A stretch of DNA of 27,019 nt from NCBI GenBank assembly GCA_041941305.1, contig JBGTQJ010000092.1, forward strand, positions 1-27,019, given 5' to 3'. A program made the position numbers and the translations under genes. The stretch comes from JANSWP01 sp041941305. GTDB taxonomy: Bacteria; Bacteroidota; Bacteroidia; Chitinophagales; Saprospiraceae. The notes below the pieces were generated by a model. The model had not been told where the DNA came from. It made no database searches and saw nothing but the letters and a program-made list of their open reading frames with translations. Positions 1 through 10,000 of the stretch are shown here, one piece after another (within the stretch, counting starts at the first letter, position 1; each line of letters opens with the position of its first letter).

Positions 1-752
1 CTTCTTCTCCAGTGTGTGATGGAGAAGACCTGGAACTCAATGAAGCAGGAGGAGACGCAGTAAGCTGGTCATGGGCTGGTCCTAACTTTAGTTCAACTGA
101 GCAAGACCCGGTTATTGACAATGCTGATTTTGAAGTGGGTACTTATGCACTCACTATCACAGATGGAAACTCCTGTACCAATGAAGCGAGCATTGAAACT
201 TCAATAGCTTCAGGAGCTGATTTTGAATCGAAGTTTCTCATTAACCAACTGGCTTGTGTGGGAGATACGATTCATTTCATTGAGATATCGGAGTTAGATT
301 CACTTCAATCTGATTCTCTCTTCACTGCATTTGAATGGGACTTTGGGGATGGAACGACTTCTACAGAAAGGGATCCAACTCATATTTATCAGGCCGAAGG
401 AGATTATACCGTTTCTGTGACGGTCTTTTCCGATGAATGTCCGAATGTGTCGATTGTCAAAACAATTACTGTTGAAAATTGCAGGAGAATTGTTGAAAAT
501 CAGGCATTCGAAGAAATCAAACTCTTTCCAACAGTCAATAATGGGAATTTCAAATTAGAAGTAGAATTGATTACAAAAGATGATTTAGTAATTCAGATAT
601 TCGACATTAAGGGAGTATTAATACAGGAACAAAAGAGTGAGGATCTGCTAAGTTTTGAACAAGCCTTCTATTTAGAGGAAAATGGATTTTATTTTGTTCA
701 CCTAAAAACAAGTACCGGATCTGAAACTTTGAAAGTTTTGATTTTGAAATAA
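1..752 (+). CDS. PKD-domain surface/secreted protein, 3' part, T9SS sorting domain
   Basis: The reading frame is open from base 3, so the 5' part lies outside the window; the GTG at 12 is only the first possible start inside it. The visible part has an Ig/SprB-like segment rich in cysteine, then a PKD domain recognised by the FEWDFGDGTTS core and the HIYQAEGDYTVSVTV strand (about residues 107-140 of the visible part). The last ~80 residues (from EEIKLFPTVNNGNFKLEVE to the terminal LKVLILK) match the type IX secretion C-terminal sorting domain, normally YPNP.NG.F. It is probably exported through the outer membrane and surface-attached or released. It converges on the outer-membrane barrel gene with a hairpin between. 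Its specific role cannot be told from this fragment. Confidence 0.85.
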   Translation, partial: SSPVCDGEDLELNEAGGDAVSWSWAGPNFSSTEQDPVIDNADFEVGTYALTITDGNSCTNEASIETSIASGADFESKFLINQLACVGDTIHFIEISELDSLQSDSLFTAFEWDFGDGTTSTERDPTHIYQAEGDYTVSVTVFSDECPNVSIVKTITVENCRRIVENQAFEEIKLFPTVNNGNFKLEVELITKDDLVIQIFDIKGVLIQEQKSEDLLSFEQAFYLEENGFYFVHLKTSTGSETLKVLILK

Positions 753-765
753 ATGTTAACAACTC

Positions 766-796
766 CGTCGCCGCACCCCTAAGTGGTGCAGCGATG
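766..796. terminator. Bidirectional hairpin terminator between convergent genes
   Basis: Bases 766-777 pair with 785-796 (12 bp, one C/A mismatch and one G:U) around a 7-nt loop. It sits 13 nt after the stop of the PKD gene and 28 nt before the end of the convergent barrel gene. There is no strong T-run on either side, so termination is inferred from stem strength and position. Confidence 0.5.
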
Positions 797-824
797 AAGG
801 GTTTTCAAAGAAAATTGGCTTCGC

Positions 825-1703
825 TTAAAAGGAAAAACCAAGGGATAATTGATGGGACATCAACCGATCTTTAAAATTCAATGGTTTAAATTGCCCATTA
901 TCCTCCAGGCTTGCCTTAGAAACATCTACAAAATCGTTTGTGAAATCACTCAAACCAATATCCGCGCGATAACTTAAAAATAAGCCGCCTGAAATATAAA
1001 GACTTACACCTGCAACTGCACTCGTATCCCATCGTTTGTGCAAATCACCTCTGTCTTCTGTAAATTCATAATAGGCACCTGCCTGAACAGGAATAACAAT
1101 GGTTCTTCCATTGACTTCAATTCCTTGTAAAATGAAACCATTATTTGCACCACGTGGGTCATCTTTGAAGTAGTTATGCTCAAGGCTATAGGGAAAGGAT
1201 TCAATAAATTCACCATTGGAAGCAGTGCCCTCATATCTAAATTCTCCGAAAGAGGTAGAGCCAACGGCTAAACTTCCAGCCAGGCCAAAAGAAACTTCAA
1301 TGGCATTGATAGGTCTGTAATAAAACATAATAGGGACTTCAATATAGGAGTTGGTAATATTCAAATTCTGCTTTCGAGTACCCACGGATTGAATAGGATT
1401 CCCTGTTTCCGGATAAAAAGTATAATATGACTCTCCTTCATAGACTACTCGTCCTCCTTTTTGAGTAAACATGATTTCTGCTCTGGCTCCCATTAAATCT
1501 GTAAAAGCAAAACTAAGAATTGCAGCTACATGAAAACCAGTATTACCAGTAAAGGTTTCTAATTCTTGACCCTGGTTATCTTTTTCAGAATCAGAGATAA
1601 AGGAATTGAAATTGAGCCCAGCTTTAAATCCATAAGTGAATTCCTGGGCTGATACAACGGATGCTAATAAAAGGATTCCGAAAAGTTGGATGAATTTTTT
1701 CAT
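825..1703 (-). CDS. PorT-like outer-membrane beta-barrel protein
   Basis: 292 residues. The first 19 (MKKFIQLFGILLLASVVSA, then QE) are a clear Sec signal peptide. The mature part begins with FTYGFKAGLNFNSF and continues as alternating amphipathic strands (GFHVAAILSF, ARAEIMFTQKGGRV, YIEVPIMFYYRP, EVSFGLAGSLAVG, IPVQAGAYYEF, SLYISGGLFLSYRADIGL), ending in LSLGFSF with a terminal Phe, typical of beta-barrels inserted by BAM. This is the PorT/OMP_b-brl_2 pattern of Bacteroidota. A transport or T9SS-accessory role cannot be assigned. The acetyltransferase gene lies 66 bp upstream on the same strand, so the two may be cotranscribed. Confidence 0.8.
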   Translation of the reverse strand: MKKFIQLFGILLLASVVSAQEFTYGFKAGLNFNSFISDSEKDNQGQELETFTGNTGFHVAAILSFAFTDLMGARAEIMFTQKGGRVVYEGESYYTFYPETGNPIQSVGTRKQNLNITNSYIEVPIMFYYRPINAIEVSFGLAGSLAVGSTSFGEFRYEGTASNGEFIESFPYSLEHNYFKDDPRGANNGFILQGIEVNGRTIVIPVQAGAYYEFTEDRGDLHKRWDTSAVAGVSLYISGGLFLSYRADIGLSDFTNDFVDVSKASLEDNGQFKPLNFKDRLMSHQLSLGFSF

Positions 1704-1769
1704 TGTATTACAAGTTATATTTATCTGATTAAGGCACTCTCATAATTTTGCCGCAAAGTAAATTCTTTT

Positions 1770-2207
1770 TCACAATTCTTTCCGCAACAATATTCGATTC
1801 GTCTCTACACTTTCTCTTTCTTTAAAACCGATGATGTTGAAACCATTTTTAAGAGCAAAAATCAACATGCCTTTGTGTTGATTCCTGGTTTTAAATGTGA
1901 TGCTACTGTACCCTTGTTTTTTTGCCCAGGATTCCTGAGTATCTGCCAGGGCTTTTGCAACTCCAAATTTTCGAAAAGCAGGCAAAACTCCACCCATCCA
2001 GGAGTAAAAATAACCATCACGTTCATAGCCAACTTTAAAGCCTATTGCATTTCCAGACTCATTTTCATAGGCGATCAAAATCAAATGGGGCACTCCTGAT
2101 AAACGATTCTTATATTCATCCGCTTCGTGTGGATGGCTAAATTCTGGTATTTGCTTGGACAATGCTACAACCGATAGAATATTGCCTTGTTTGATTTGAA
2201 ATTGCAT
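1770..2207 (-). CDS. GNAT family N-acetyltransferase
   Basis: I start at the ATG at 2207 (145 residues); an upstream in-frame TTG at 2237 would add ten residues without an obvious ribosome site. The acetyl-CoA motif A is seen as GVLPAFRKFGVAKALAD (R..G.A variant of R/Q-x-x-G-x-G/A), preceded by the strand FYSWMGGV and followed by the helix/strand KKQGYSSITFKTRNQHKGM and the C-terminal ALKNGFNIIGF, a typical GNAT motif B end. It probably transfers an acetyl group to an amine of a small molecule or protein. The substrate is unknown. No signal peptide, so cytoplasmic. It is the first gene of a possible two-gene unit with the barrel gene. Confidence 0.8.
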   Translation of the reverse strand: MQFQIKQGNILSVVALSKQIPEFSHPHEADEYKNRLSGVPHLILIAYENESGNAIGFKVGYERDGYFYSWMGGVLPAFRKFGVAKALADTQESWAKKQGYSSITFKTRNQHKGMLIFALKNGFNIIGFKERESVETNRILLRKEL

Positions 2208-2432
2208 TTGATATAAATTAATAGACAGACTTTGCAAGTCATCGGTTGACTATAAGGCTCAAATTAATTTTATGAATTCGGTTTTCAAAAATAAATTCAG
2301 AAAAATTCTATTATATGGTAAATTGATTAAGAGCATGTTCAAATTTTTAAAAGACATTTTATTGCATTGAATATCAGTCGTTTATTGAAATCTTTATATT
2401 CATGTGTCCAATTAAGAATCGGGAAATAGAAA
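2208..2432. other. Divergent intergenic region with a possible IS5-like end
   Basis: 225 bp between the divergent acetyltransferase and hybrid sensor genes, so both promoters should lie here; I cannot pick them with confidence. It is strongly AT-rich. A 23-nt stretch at 2327-2349 (TTAAGAGCATGTTC then AAATTTTTA) closely matches the left end of the MITE at 14599, including the preceding TAA. Confidence 0.5.
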
Positions 2433-2438
2433 ATGCTC
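2331..2438. mobile_element. Possible remnant of a short IS5-like (MITE) element
   Basis: The left end at 2331 reads GAGCATGTTCAAATTTTTA, preceded by TAA, and resembles both ends of the MITE at 14599-14773 (GAGTATGTTTAAATTTTTA and GAGTTTGTTTAAAAATTTTA). A candidate right end is GAAAATGCTC at 2429-2438, whose complement GAGCATTTTC matches the left end with one mismatch over 10 bases, but the expected TAA flank is TAT. If real, the ATG at 2433 lies inside the element and ATG 2454 is the older start of the sensor gene. The left end is fairly convincing; the right end is weak. Confidence 0.3.
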
Positions 2439-5400
2439 TATCTTTATGGGGCTATGAGGATTTTATGTTTGTGCATCATTGTTTTTCATTTTCTAATCAT
2501 TCCATCGAATGCTCAAGAGGGCATGAAAATCGAACATATATCTACTGAAGAAGGGCTACCACATCGCTGGATCCATCAAATTACCCAAGATCAAAATGGA
2601 TTTATCTGGATAACTACAGAAAATGGGGTATTTCGATACAATGGTCATGAATTCAAAGAATATTTGATAGGTAGTTTTGAAGATGAGCGACAAGTATTTA
2701 TCGCGATTCAACAAAGTCAAGATGGCAGGTTTTGGTTGGCGGGAAAAGACAGGATTGTCTTCTTTTGGGATCCAAACACAAACAAATTAGAAAAAGCCCA
2801 ACAGGGGAAGGATTTTTTTATTCCTCTTTCAGAAGAATTTCAAGTTATTAAATATAATTTTGGTACTTACCTGCCTCAACTGAAGCATATAAAATCGAAC
2901 CAACCGGAAGTTTTAAACTCCGGATCCAAAATCTCAAACATGCTTTTTTCAGGCTTCAAGGTATATGGAACCGAAACAATCATTACAAAAAGGGGAAATG
3001 GAGATTTGTGGTTTTGGTACAATTTAAATTTCCAAGGGCATACTACGACAAATGGCGGCTTCCATTACAGAAAATACCAACCTGAAAGGGACAAATGGCA
3101 CCAATATAATCTTTTTGATTTTTTGAACATTGAAATGGCAAACTCTTATTTGCCAATAGATTCTAAAGGACGATATTGGTATCCTGCTTTTGACAATCTA
3201 TCTGAAACAGAATTTGATTCCTTCCGACTTCCTCCAGAAATTCCGCTTCAAAACTGGGCAGCTTTTCGGGTAGATGACAACCAGAATATATGGCTATATG
3301 ATATTGAAAATGAACTATATAGGTTTGATACTCAGAAACGAAAGGTTGAAAATATCGGAAAAATGGAAAGTGTCCGAATTGAGGTATTTGCAGATACAGA
3401 GGGAACAAATTGGATTTCTTCGGAAAATGGTTTGCGAAAAATTGTGTGGAACAAGGGCTTATTTGAGAATTATTTGAATGAGCCCTTTGAACTTGGCACT
3501 CCACCACCAATTGGCAACAGTATGGCTTTTATTTTTGAAAAGGGGAAGGGAAACATTTTTGCTCAATTAAGTTATGGTTCACTCTTTCAAATTATCCCTA
3601 CTTCTCCTATTCCTAAAAAAATACTGGATCCCATCCATATCCTTTCACCCTCCCCAAATTCTGATCAGTTTTTCTTTTGCAGACACAGCAAATTCACCGA
3701 ACGGTTTAATATTAAAAATGGAACCATTGAAAAATTTCCCTTACCAGAAACGCCTTCACCAATAGAAAACTTGGAACACAAAATTCCCGTTTTTCAACAA
3801 GACTGGAAATACTTGTTTTTATTTGATACCATAACAAAAAAAATATCTCGACCCCAGATTAGGTTGAAACATGGTTTTTTTTATCCTTACTGGGATCAGA
3901 AAACCCACCATGTTTGGGCAAATTATGACCAGGGGCTGTTAAAAATAGATCTTACAAATCTTGAAGAGTTTTATTTTAAGTTACAAGATCGCAAAATTGA
4001 GGATTACGTCCGCGGCTGGCTACCTGAGGATGATACAATATGGCTGGCTACGCTTGATGGTTTGATATTGTTGAATAGCGAAACGGGCAAAATCATTCAC
4101 CGATATTCGACAGAAGATGGCTTACCTCATAATACCATTTATTCAATTGTTAAATCAGGAGAATATATTTGGCTTGGAACGCAAAATGGCTTGTGCAGTT
4201 TTCATCCAAAGACAGAGGCAGTCATGAATTATTATGTGGAAGATGGTTTGAGTCACAATGAATTTAACACAAATTCTGCCATGGTGGCAAGTGACGGAAA
4301 AATCTGGATGGGAGGTTTGAATGGCATAAATGTATTTGACCCGAAAGTTTTGGAAAGGACACCAAAGGATACCTTCCGCCTACAATTGGCTGAATTTAAA
4401 AAGTACAACTCAAAGCTGGATTCTATTTTCAAAATTGATGATTACGCAACTCTTAGGAATCAATCTTTTACCCTCCGACCTGTTGACCAATCTTTCAGTT
4501 TTCAATTTTTCATCAATAGCCTGGTCGAGCCATCAAAAAACAACTATTTCTATTATTTAGAAGGCTATGAACCTATTTGGGCAAATGTACAATCAATGCC
4601 AAAGGTTAGCTATCAAAATGTTCCCCCGGGGAATTATGTTTTAAAAATAAAAGCAACTGATTACCGTGGAAACCCAGTTCAAAACGAATTGGCAATTGCA
4701 ATTGATGTTTTGGAATTTTGGTACAAACGCTGGTGGGCATGGCTGCTGTATATTGGCTGTTTTTTGGCAATATTTTTTGGGGTTTATCGCTTTCAGTTAA
4801 CTCGAAAATTAGCAGAGGAAGAGGCAGCGCGACTAAAAGATTTGGACATCGCCAAAACGAGACTCTACACCAACATTACTCATGAATTTAGAACTCCATT
4901 AACTGTGATTTTGGGTATGGCAGAGCAGTTGTTAGTCTCCGGGAGGGAAGTGGCGGACGGTAATAGTGTGGGGAATAGGAAGGAGACTATAGACGGGGAG
5001 ACCGCTCATCCAGGTGGAGATAAGTTGTCCTACAGGGAAAAAGGACAAGCAGTGAATGAGCGTAGAAAAGCAGTGGAAATGATTCGGCGTAACGGTCAAA
5101 ATTTATTGGATTTGGTAAATCAAATGCTGGATTTGTCAAAGCTGGAAAGTGGTAAAATTTCCTTGAATTTAGTACAAGAGGATATTGTCCCCTATCTCAA
5201 ATATTTGATCGAATCTTTCCATTCTCTAGCGACAGACAAAGGCATTGAAGTTCATTTTTTTGCTGCTACTGAAAGCTTAATAATGGATTTTGATAAGGAA
5301 AAGCTGAAACATATCATTTCGAACTTACTCTCCAACGCTATCAAATTTACTGCTAAGGGAGGAACAATTTGGGTACATCTGGACAAAGAAGAAGGGAAAC

Positions 5401-6533
5401 AGCTAAGAATTTCTATAAAAGATAACGGCATTGGCATTGCTGCTGAAGTACTACCTTCCATTTTCGATAGATTCTATCAGGCTGATAATTCACATACCAG
5501 AAAAGGAGAGGGAACAGGTATTGGACTGGCATTGGTCAAGGAATTGGTCAAACTGATGCAAGGAAAAGTAGAGGTAGAAAGTACTTTTGGAAAAGGGGCT
5601 GAGTTTGTAGTGAGATTGCCGATTCGGCTGAGCATGGGGGATGGAGTTCGGAGTTCAGAGTTCGGAGTTCAGGATTTGGAGTTAGATGTGGAGGAAAGTT
5701 CTCCTCCAGAGACCAGAGGAACAAAAGTACAGACGCAGCCGACAGCCGACAACCTCCAACAGATAATCAAAAAGCCCCAACTCCTAATAATAGAAGACAA
5801 CTCTGACGTTGCCCACTACATCCAGTCTTGCCTACAAGCGTCCTATCATATTTTACTTGCAAACGACGGGAAAGAAGGTATAAAAAAAGCTCTGGAAACC
5901 ATTCCTGATATCATAATCAGTGATGTCATGATGCCGGAAAAAGATGGATTTGAAGTATTGCAATTTCTTAAAAATGATGAGCGTACGTCACACATTCCCA
6001 TTATTTTGTTGACTGCCAAAGCTGATGTCACTTCTAAACTAGAGGGCTTGAAACGAGGAGCAGATGCCTATTTGGCAAAACCATTTCACAGTGAAGAATT
6101 ATTGCTTCGCTGCCGAAAACTGGTAGAACTTAGAAAAGTGCTTCAAAGTAGGTATGCCAATGTCGTTTCTATCAATTCCGAAGCTACCCTTGAATTGGAG
6201 TCTGAAACTATTCAGATTGAAGATGCTTATATTCTAAAAATCAATAAGATCATTCAGGAACATATTTCGGACGCCCAATTTGGGGTGAATGAATTAACCA
6301 GGCATTTAGGCAGCAGTCGTTCCCAGGTTTTCAGAAAATTAAAAGCCCTCACTGGAAAATCCATCACCCTCTATATTCGCTCCTACCGCCTTCAGCGAGC
6401 CAAATATTTATTGGAGACTACTGACCTAAATGTTTCCGAAATCGCGTACGATGTAGGCTATTCCAACCTGTCTTATTTCTCCAGAAGTTTTCAGGAAGAG
6501 TTTGGTTGTTCTCCGAAGAAATTTAAACAATGA
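2433..6533 (+). CDS. Hybrid two-component system sensor kinase/AraC-type regulator (HTCS)
   Basis: 1366 residues, the usual length for the family. Order: signal peptide/anchor (RILCLCIIVFHFLIIPSNAQ), periplasmic two-component propeller blades (EEGLPHRWIHQITQDQNG, EDGLPHNTIYSIV, EDGLSHNEFNTNSAM), a Y_Y_Y domain (~690-760), a transmembrane helix at ~767-790, HisKA with H817 in NITHEFRTPL, HATPase with the N-box HIISNLLSNAIKFT and G boxes DNGIGI and GEGTGIGLAL, a receiver domain with phospho-acceptor D1164 in ISDVMMP, and a C-terminal AraC helix-turn-helix (~1285-1366). It senses a periplasmic ligand, often a glycan, and acts as its own DNA-binding regulator. The start may be ATG 2433 (GGGAA 8 nt upstream) or ATG 2454, which gives a cleaner signal peptide. 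Oddities: a ~40-residue insert in HisKA and a heptamer-repeat linker before the receiver. No SusCD genes are visible nearby, so the target is unknown. Confidence 0.93.
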   Translation: MLYLYGAMRILCLCIIVFHFLIIPSNAQEGMKIEHISTEEGLPHRWIHQITQDQNGFIWITTENGVFRYNGHEFKEYLIGSFEDERQVFIAIQQSQDGRFWLAGKDRIVFFWDPNTNKLEKAQQGKDFFIPLSEEFQVIKYNFGTYLPQLKHIKSNQPEVLNSGSKISNMLFSGFKVYGTETIITKRGNGDLWFWYNLNFQGHTTTNGGFHYRKYQPERDKWHQYNLFDFLNIEMANSYLPIDSKGRYWYPAFDNLSETEFDSFRLPPEIPLQNWAAFRVDDNQNIWLYDIENELYRFDTQKRKVENIGKMESVRIEVFADTEGTNWISSENGLRKIVWNKGLFENYLNEPFELGTPPPIGNSMAFIFEKGKGNIFAQLSYGSLFQIIPTSPIPKKILDPIHILSPSPNSDQFFFCRHSKFTERFNIKNGTIEKFPLPETPSPIENLEHKIPVFQQDWKYLFLFDTITKKISRPQIRLKHGFFYPYWDQKTHHVWANYDQGLLKIDLTNLEEFYFKLQDRKIEDYVRGWLPEDDTIWLATLDGLILLNSETGKIIHRYSTEDGLPHNTIYSIVKSGEYIWLGTQNGLCSFHPKTEAVMNYYVEDGLSHNEFNTNSAMVASDGKIWMGGLNGINVFDPKVLERTPKDTFRLQLAEFKKYNSKLDSIFKIDDYATLRNQSFTLRPVDQSFSFQFFINSLVEPSKNNYFYYLEGYEPIWANVQSMPKVSYQNVPPGNYVLKIKATDYRGNPVQNELAIAIDVLEFWYKRWWAWLLYIGCFLAIFFGVYRFQLTRKLAEEEAARLKDLDIAKTRLYTNITHEFRTPLTVILGMAEQLLVSGREVADGNSVGNRKETIDGETAHPGGDKLSYREKGQAVNERRKAVEMIRRNGQNLLDLVNQMLDLSKLESGKISLNLVQEDIVPYLKYLIESFHSLATDKGIEVHFFAATESLIMDFDKEKLKHIISNLLSNAIKFTAKGGTIWVHLDKEEGKQLRISIKDNGIGIAAEVLPSIFDRFYQADNSHTRKGEGTGIGLALVKELVKLMQGKVEVESTFGKGAEFVVRLPIRLSMGDGVRSSEFGVQDLELDVEESSPPETRGTKVQTQPTADNLQQIIKKPQLLIIEDNSDVAHYIQSCLQASYHILLANDGKEGIKKALETIPDIIISDVMMPEKDGFEVLQFLKNDERTSHIPIILLTAKADVTSKLEGLKRGADAYLAKPFHSEELLLRCRKLVELRKVLQSRYANVVSINSEATLELESETIQIEDAYILKINKIIQEHISDAQFGVNELTRHLGSSRSQVFRKLKALTGKSITLYIRSYRLQRAKYLLETTDLNVSEIAYDVGYSNLSYFSRSFQEEFGCSPKKFKQ
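5003..5062. repeat. Nested inverted repeat inside the HisKA-coding region
   Basis: CGCTCAT at 5003-5009 pairs with ATGAGCG at 5056-5062, and inside it TTGTCC (5025-5030) pairs with GGACAA (5043-5048). It falls in the part encoding an extra ~40 residues between the H-box helix (MAEQLL) and the second HisKA helix (MIRRNGQNLLDLVNQMLDLS), where relatives usually have a short turn. An inserted palindromic element read in frame is one explanation; chance is another. Confidence 0.35.
5643..5755. repeat. Translated heptamer tandem repeats in the HTCS linker
   Basis: From 5643 the sequence runs as consecutive 7-mers GGAGTTC, GGAGTTC, AGAGTTC, GGAGTTC, AGGATTT, GGAGTTA, encoding VRSSEFGVQDLELD. About 50 bases on, CAGCCGA repeats twice (5736-5749) followed by CAACCTC. 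Both lie exactly between the kinase ATPase domain and the receiver domain. The second set resembles the CCGACAA heptamers in the metalloprotease gene at 13841. Confidence 0.8.
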
Positions 6534-7083
6534 ATTTGTTTTTGTTCACCTGAAGTTCAAAGATTTTTAAGGTGATGCCTTTGGGTCAAGATAGGAGAGT
6601 AGCTAAAACGGTGCTGCCTTAAAAATCTATCCCTCGTCATTAGCTAAGAGATGTTTTAATTTTTGCGAACGGAAAATCAATAGTTTAGAGCGATGGCGAA
6701 GTATTGATGAATGAGTTTATCCAAACGAATGATCCGCAAGCGGATGGGATGCTATAAATCAATGCAAGTCCAGCGCCTAAAGTATTGGGTTTTTCCGGCT
6801 CAATCTTTCTGTCGCATGATAGCATCCCTGTGGCACAATAAGGTAGAATTCCAGTATACGCTAAGTTCTGACCAGAAGCTTTTTGAGGCAACACCTAAAA
6901 ATATTAGCCAAACCCGACTGGTTTAGAATTGCACAAATGCAATCCTTAAAAATGGTAGAAATCCTATCCCTGAACGCTCTGTGTCAAACTTTGAACGCTG
7001 AGTGAAAAAGCAAAATCGCTGTAGCGCCCACCTTTGTCCTACCTATTTCAAGACTATGTCAAACCATTTAGAAAAATCAAAAA
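6534..7083. other. 550-bp intergenic region, no recognisable gene
   Basis: Short open frames occur on both strands (for example 6685-6894 minus, 6711-6926 plus), but none has a credible start context, domain or codon pattern. The sequence GCATCCCTGTGG here (around 6822) recurs inside the MITE at 14633. A weak CACCT/AGGTG stem lies soon after the sensor stop codon. A Bacteroidota-like -7 element (CACCTTTG, 7029-7036) precedes the next gene but has no well-placed -33 partner. Confidence 0.4.
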
Positions 7084-10000
7084 ATGACCATTATGAAAAA
7101 TGTAAGCAAAACTACATGTTCAAACCACTACCATGCTTTCAAGAGTTATTTATTATTGATAAAAAGCATACTCTTTTCAGGGTTGATAATAAATAGCTTT
7201 TTCTTAACTGCCCAAAGTTTCAGTGAAATAAGTAAAGTCCTGGCTTCTGACTCGGAGATTGAAGACAGGTTTGGGAACAGTGTTTCTATCTATGGAGATT
7301 ATGCGATCGTGGGGGCTTACCTGGAGGATACTGGCACAAATAACGCAGGCGCAGCCTATATATTCAAAAAGGATGCTTCAGGCAACTGGCTAGAAGTGCA
7401 AAAAATTCAAGCAAGCGATAAGCAGAACGGAGATTTTTTTGGATGGAGTGTATCCATGTATGGAAACTATGTCATTGTAGGGGCTCCGCAAGAAGATACT
7501 GGTTTTGATGACAAAGGTGCAGCCTATATATTCAAAAAGGATGCTTCTGGAAATTGGATTGAAGAACAAAAAATTCAGTCAAGTAATGGAGGATATAAAG
7601 AAAGATTTGGGACAAGCGTATCCATTTATTGGAATTATGCTATCATAGGGGCACCTAATGAAATTAAAAATTTTGAGCTCCTTGAAGGAAGTGCATATAT
7701 ATTCGAAAAGGACTTCTCGGGGAACTGGACGCAAAAACAAAAAATTCAAGCCAGCGATAAACAGAATGAGGACCTATTTGGTTCGAGCGTATCCATCAGT
7801 TTAAATTATGCCATTGTAGGGGCTGATCAAGAAGATACTGGAGGAACTAATGCGGGGGCAGCATACATTTTCAAAAAAAATAATTCGGGGAACTGGATAG
7901 AGACTCAAAAAATTCAGGCCAGCGATAAGGAGGAAGAAGACCACTTTGGAAAATCTGTAGCAATAGGAGGAACCCATCTTATTGTGGGGGCTTATCTTGA
8001 AGATACAGGAGGTGTTGGAGCAGGGGCGGCATATATATTCAAATTTGATGGCTCTGGCAGTTGGATTGAAGAACAAAAAATTCAGGCCAGTGATAAGGAT
8101 GTTTATGACCGATTTGGCTTCAGTGTATCCATCTCAAATGACTATACAATTGTAGGAGCACCTTATGAGGATACAGGTGGTAATCATGCTGGAGCAGCCT
8201 ATGTATTCCAATATGATTGTTCATCTGGCAATTGGGCTGAAGTACAGAAAATACAAGCCAGCGATAAGCAAGAAGATGACCGATTTGGCTTCAGTGTATC
8301 CATCAATAAGAATGATGCAATGGTCGGAGCACATTGGGAAGATACAGGAGGAGATAAAGCAGGAGCTATCTATATTTTCGATAAACCATGTATCGCACCT
8401 ACCATCACAAAAGACATAAAGGGTGCTCTAAAATGTGTTGGAGAAAATCTTTCCCTTTCTGTTGAAGCCACTGGCAATTGCCTTACCTACAAATGGTATT
8501 ATTTCTCAAGCCAAATTCCAGGCGCTATCAATCCCACCTTGAATTTATACAACCTTCAACTCTCTGATGAAGGTGAATACAAATGCATCATTACTTCAGG
8601 TTGTGGCACTAGTGTAACTTCACAAGATGCTGTAATTGATATGTTCGCTGATCTACCTCAAATCACCAGTCAACCGATTAGCGAAGAAAAATGCTCGGGG
8701 CAAAGCGTGACTTTTAGCGTAGCTACAATTGGTTATGTAACTCATCAATGGAAAAAAAATGGGGTCAACCTAAGTGGTGGTGGAAATAGTACCTACACCA
8801 TTAACGACCTCGATTCAAACGACGCAGGTGCATATACTTGTGAAGTGCGAAATGCTTGTGGAATACAATTGTCAGACCCTGCCCTTTTAGAAATTTCGAA
8901 TGCTATTCAAATTACCCAAAACCCTTCAGGTGCCACAAAATGCCCAGGTGAGAGTGTCACTTTTTCCGTAGCAGCTACAGGAGGAGGATTGAATTACCAA
9001 TGGAAAAAAGATGCCACCAACATCTCTGGAGCAAACAGTTCAAGTTTGACAATAAATAACTTAAACACCACATCTACAGGAGCTTATTCCTGTCAAATTT
9101 CAAACATCTGTGGAAGCCAAACATCCAGTTCTGCAATTTTATTGATGGATAGTGAAATTCCTACTTTGCAAAACTGCCCTGCCAATATTACCCAATCTAT
9201 GGATGCAGGGCAATGTGGTGCAATAGTCACCTGGATGGCTCCAAACGCGACAGATAATTGCGATGCGAATCCTGTGGTCAGTCAAACAGCGGGTTCAAAT
9301 AGTGGCAGTTTCTTTCCACAAGGCACAGAAACCATAAAATATACGGCAACGGATGCTTCAGGAAATGTTTCCTCGGAATGTATTTTTGATGTCACCATTC
9401 TATCTGATGCTGAGGAGCCTCTTCTATCTGCTTGCCCTGCCAATATTACGCAATCAATGGATGTAGGACAATGCGGAACAATAGTCACCTGGACGGCTCC
9501 AGACGCGACAGATAATTGCGATGCGAATCCTGTGGTCAATCAAACAGCGGGTTCAAATAGTGGCAGTTTCTTTCCACAAGGCACAGAAACCATAAAATAT
9601 ACCGCAACGGATGCTTCCAGTAATGAATCTTTGGAATGCAACTTTACTGTTACTGTTTTGCCGGATGCAGAAAAACCAAATTTCAATGGGACTTGTGCCA
9701 GCTACCCCAATGCTTTCAACACAGATGCTGACCAGTGCTATTCAACAATAAATTTCACAGTTCCTAATCCAACAGATAATTGCGGTATCACAGAACTCAA
9801 AGCAAAAATCTGGGACAGCAATGACAATGTCGTTCAAAACTGGACAACAAACCCAGATGGGCAATTCGCGCCAGACACTTACAAAATCAAATGGCGGGCA
9901 AAAGATGCCGATGGCAATAAAAAGAGTTGTACAAAAAATTTCACCGTTCAGGATGCCCAAAGTCCCGATGCTCAGTGTGTTGCAAATCACCAAATACAAC

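Noticed and set aside
6685..6926. Overlapping short open frames on both strands
   Set aside because: Neither frame shows a signal peptide, domain or credible ribosome site; they may be decayed sequence but I cannot show from what.
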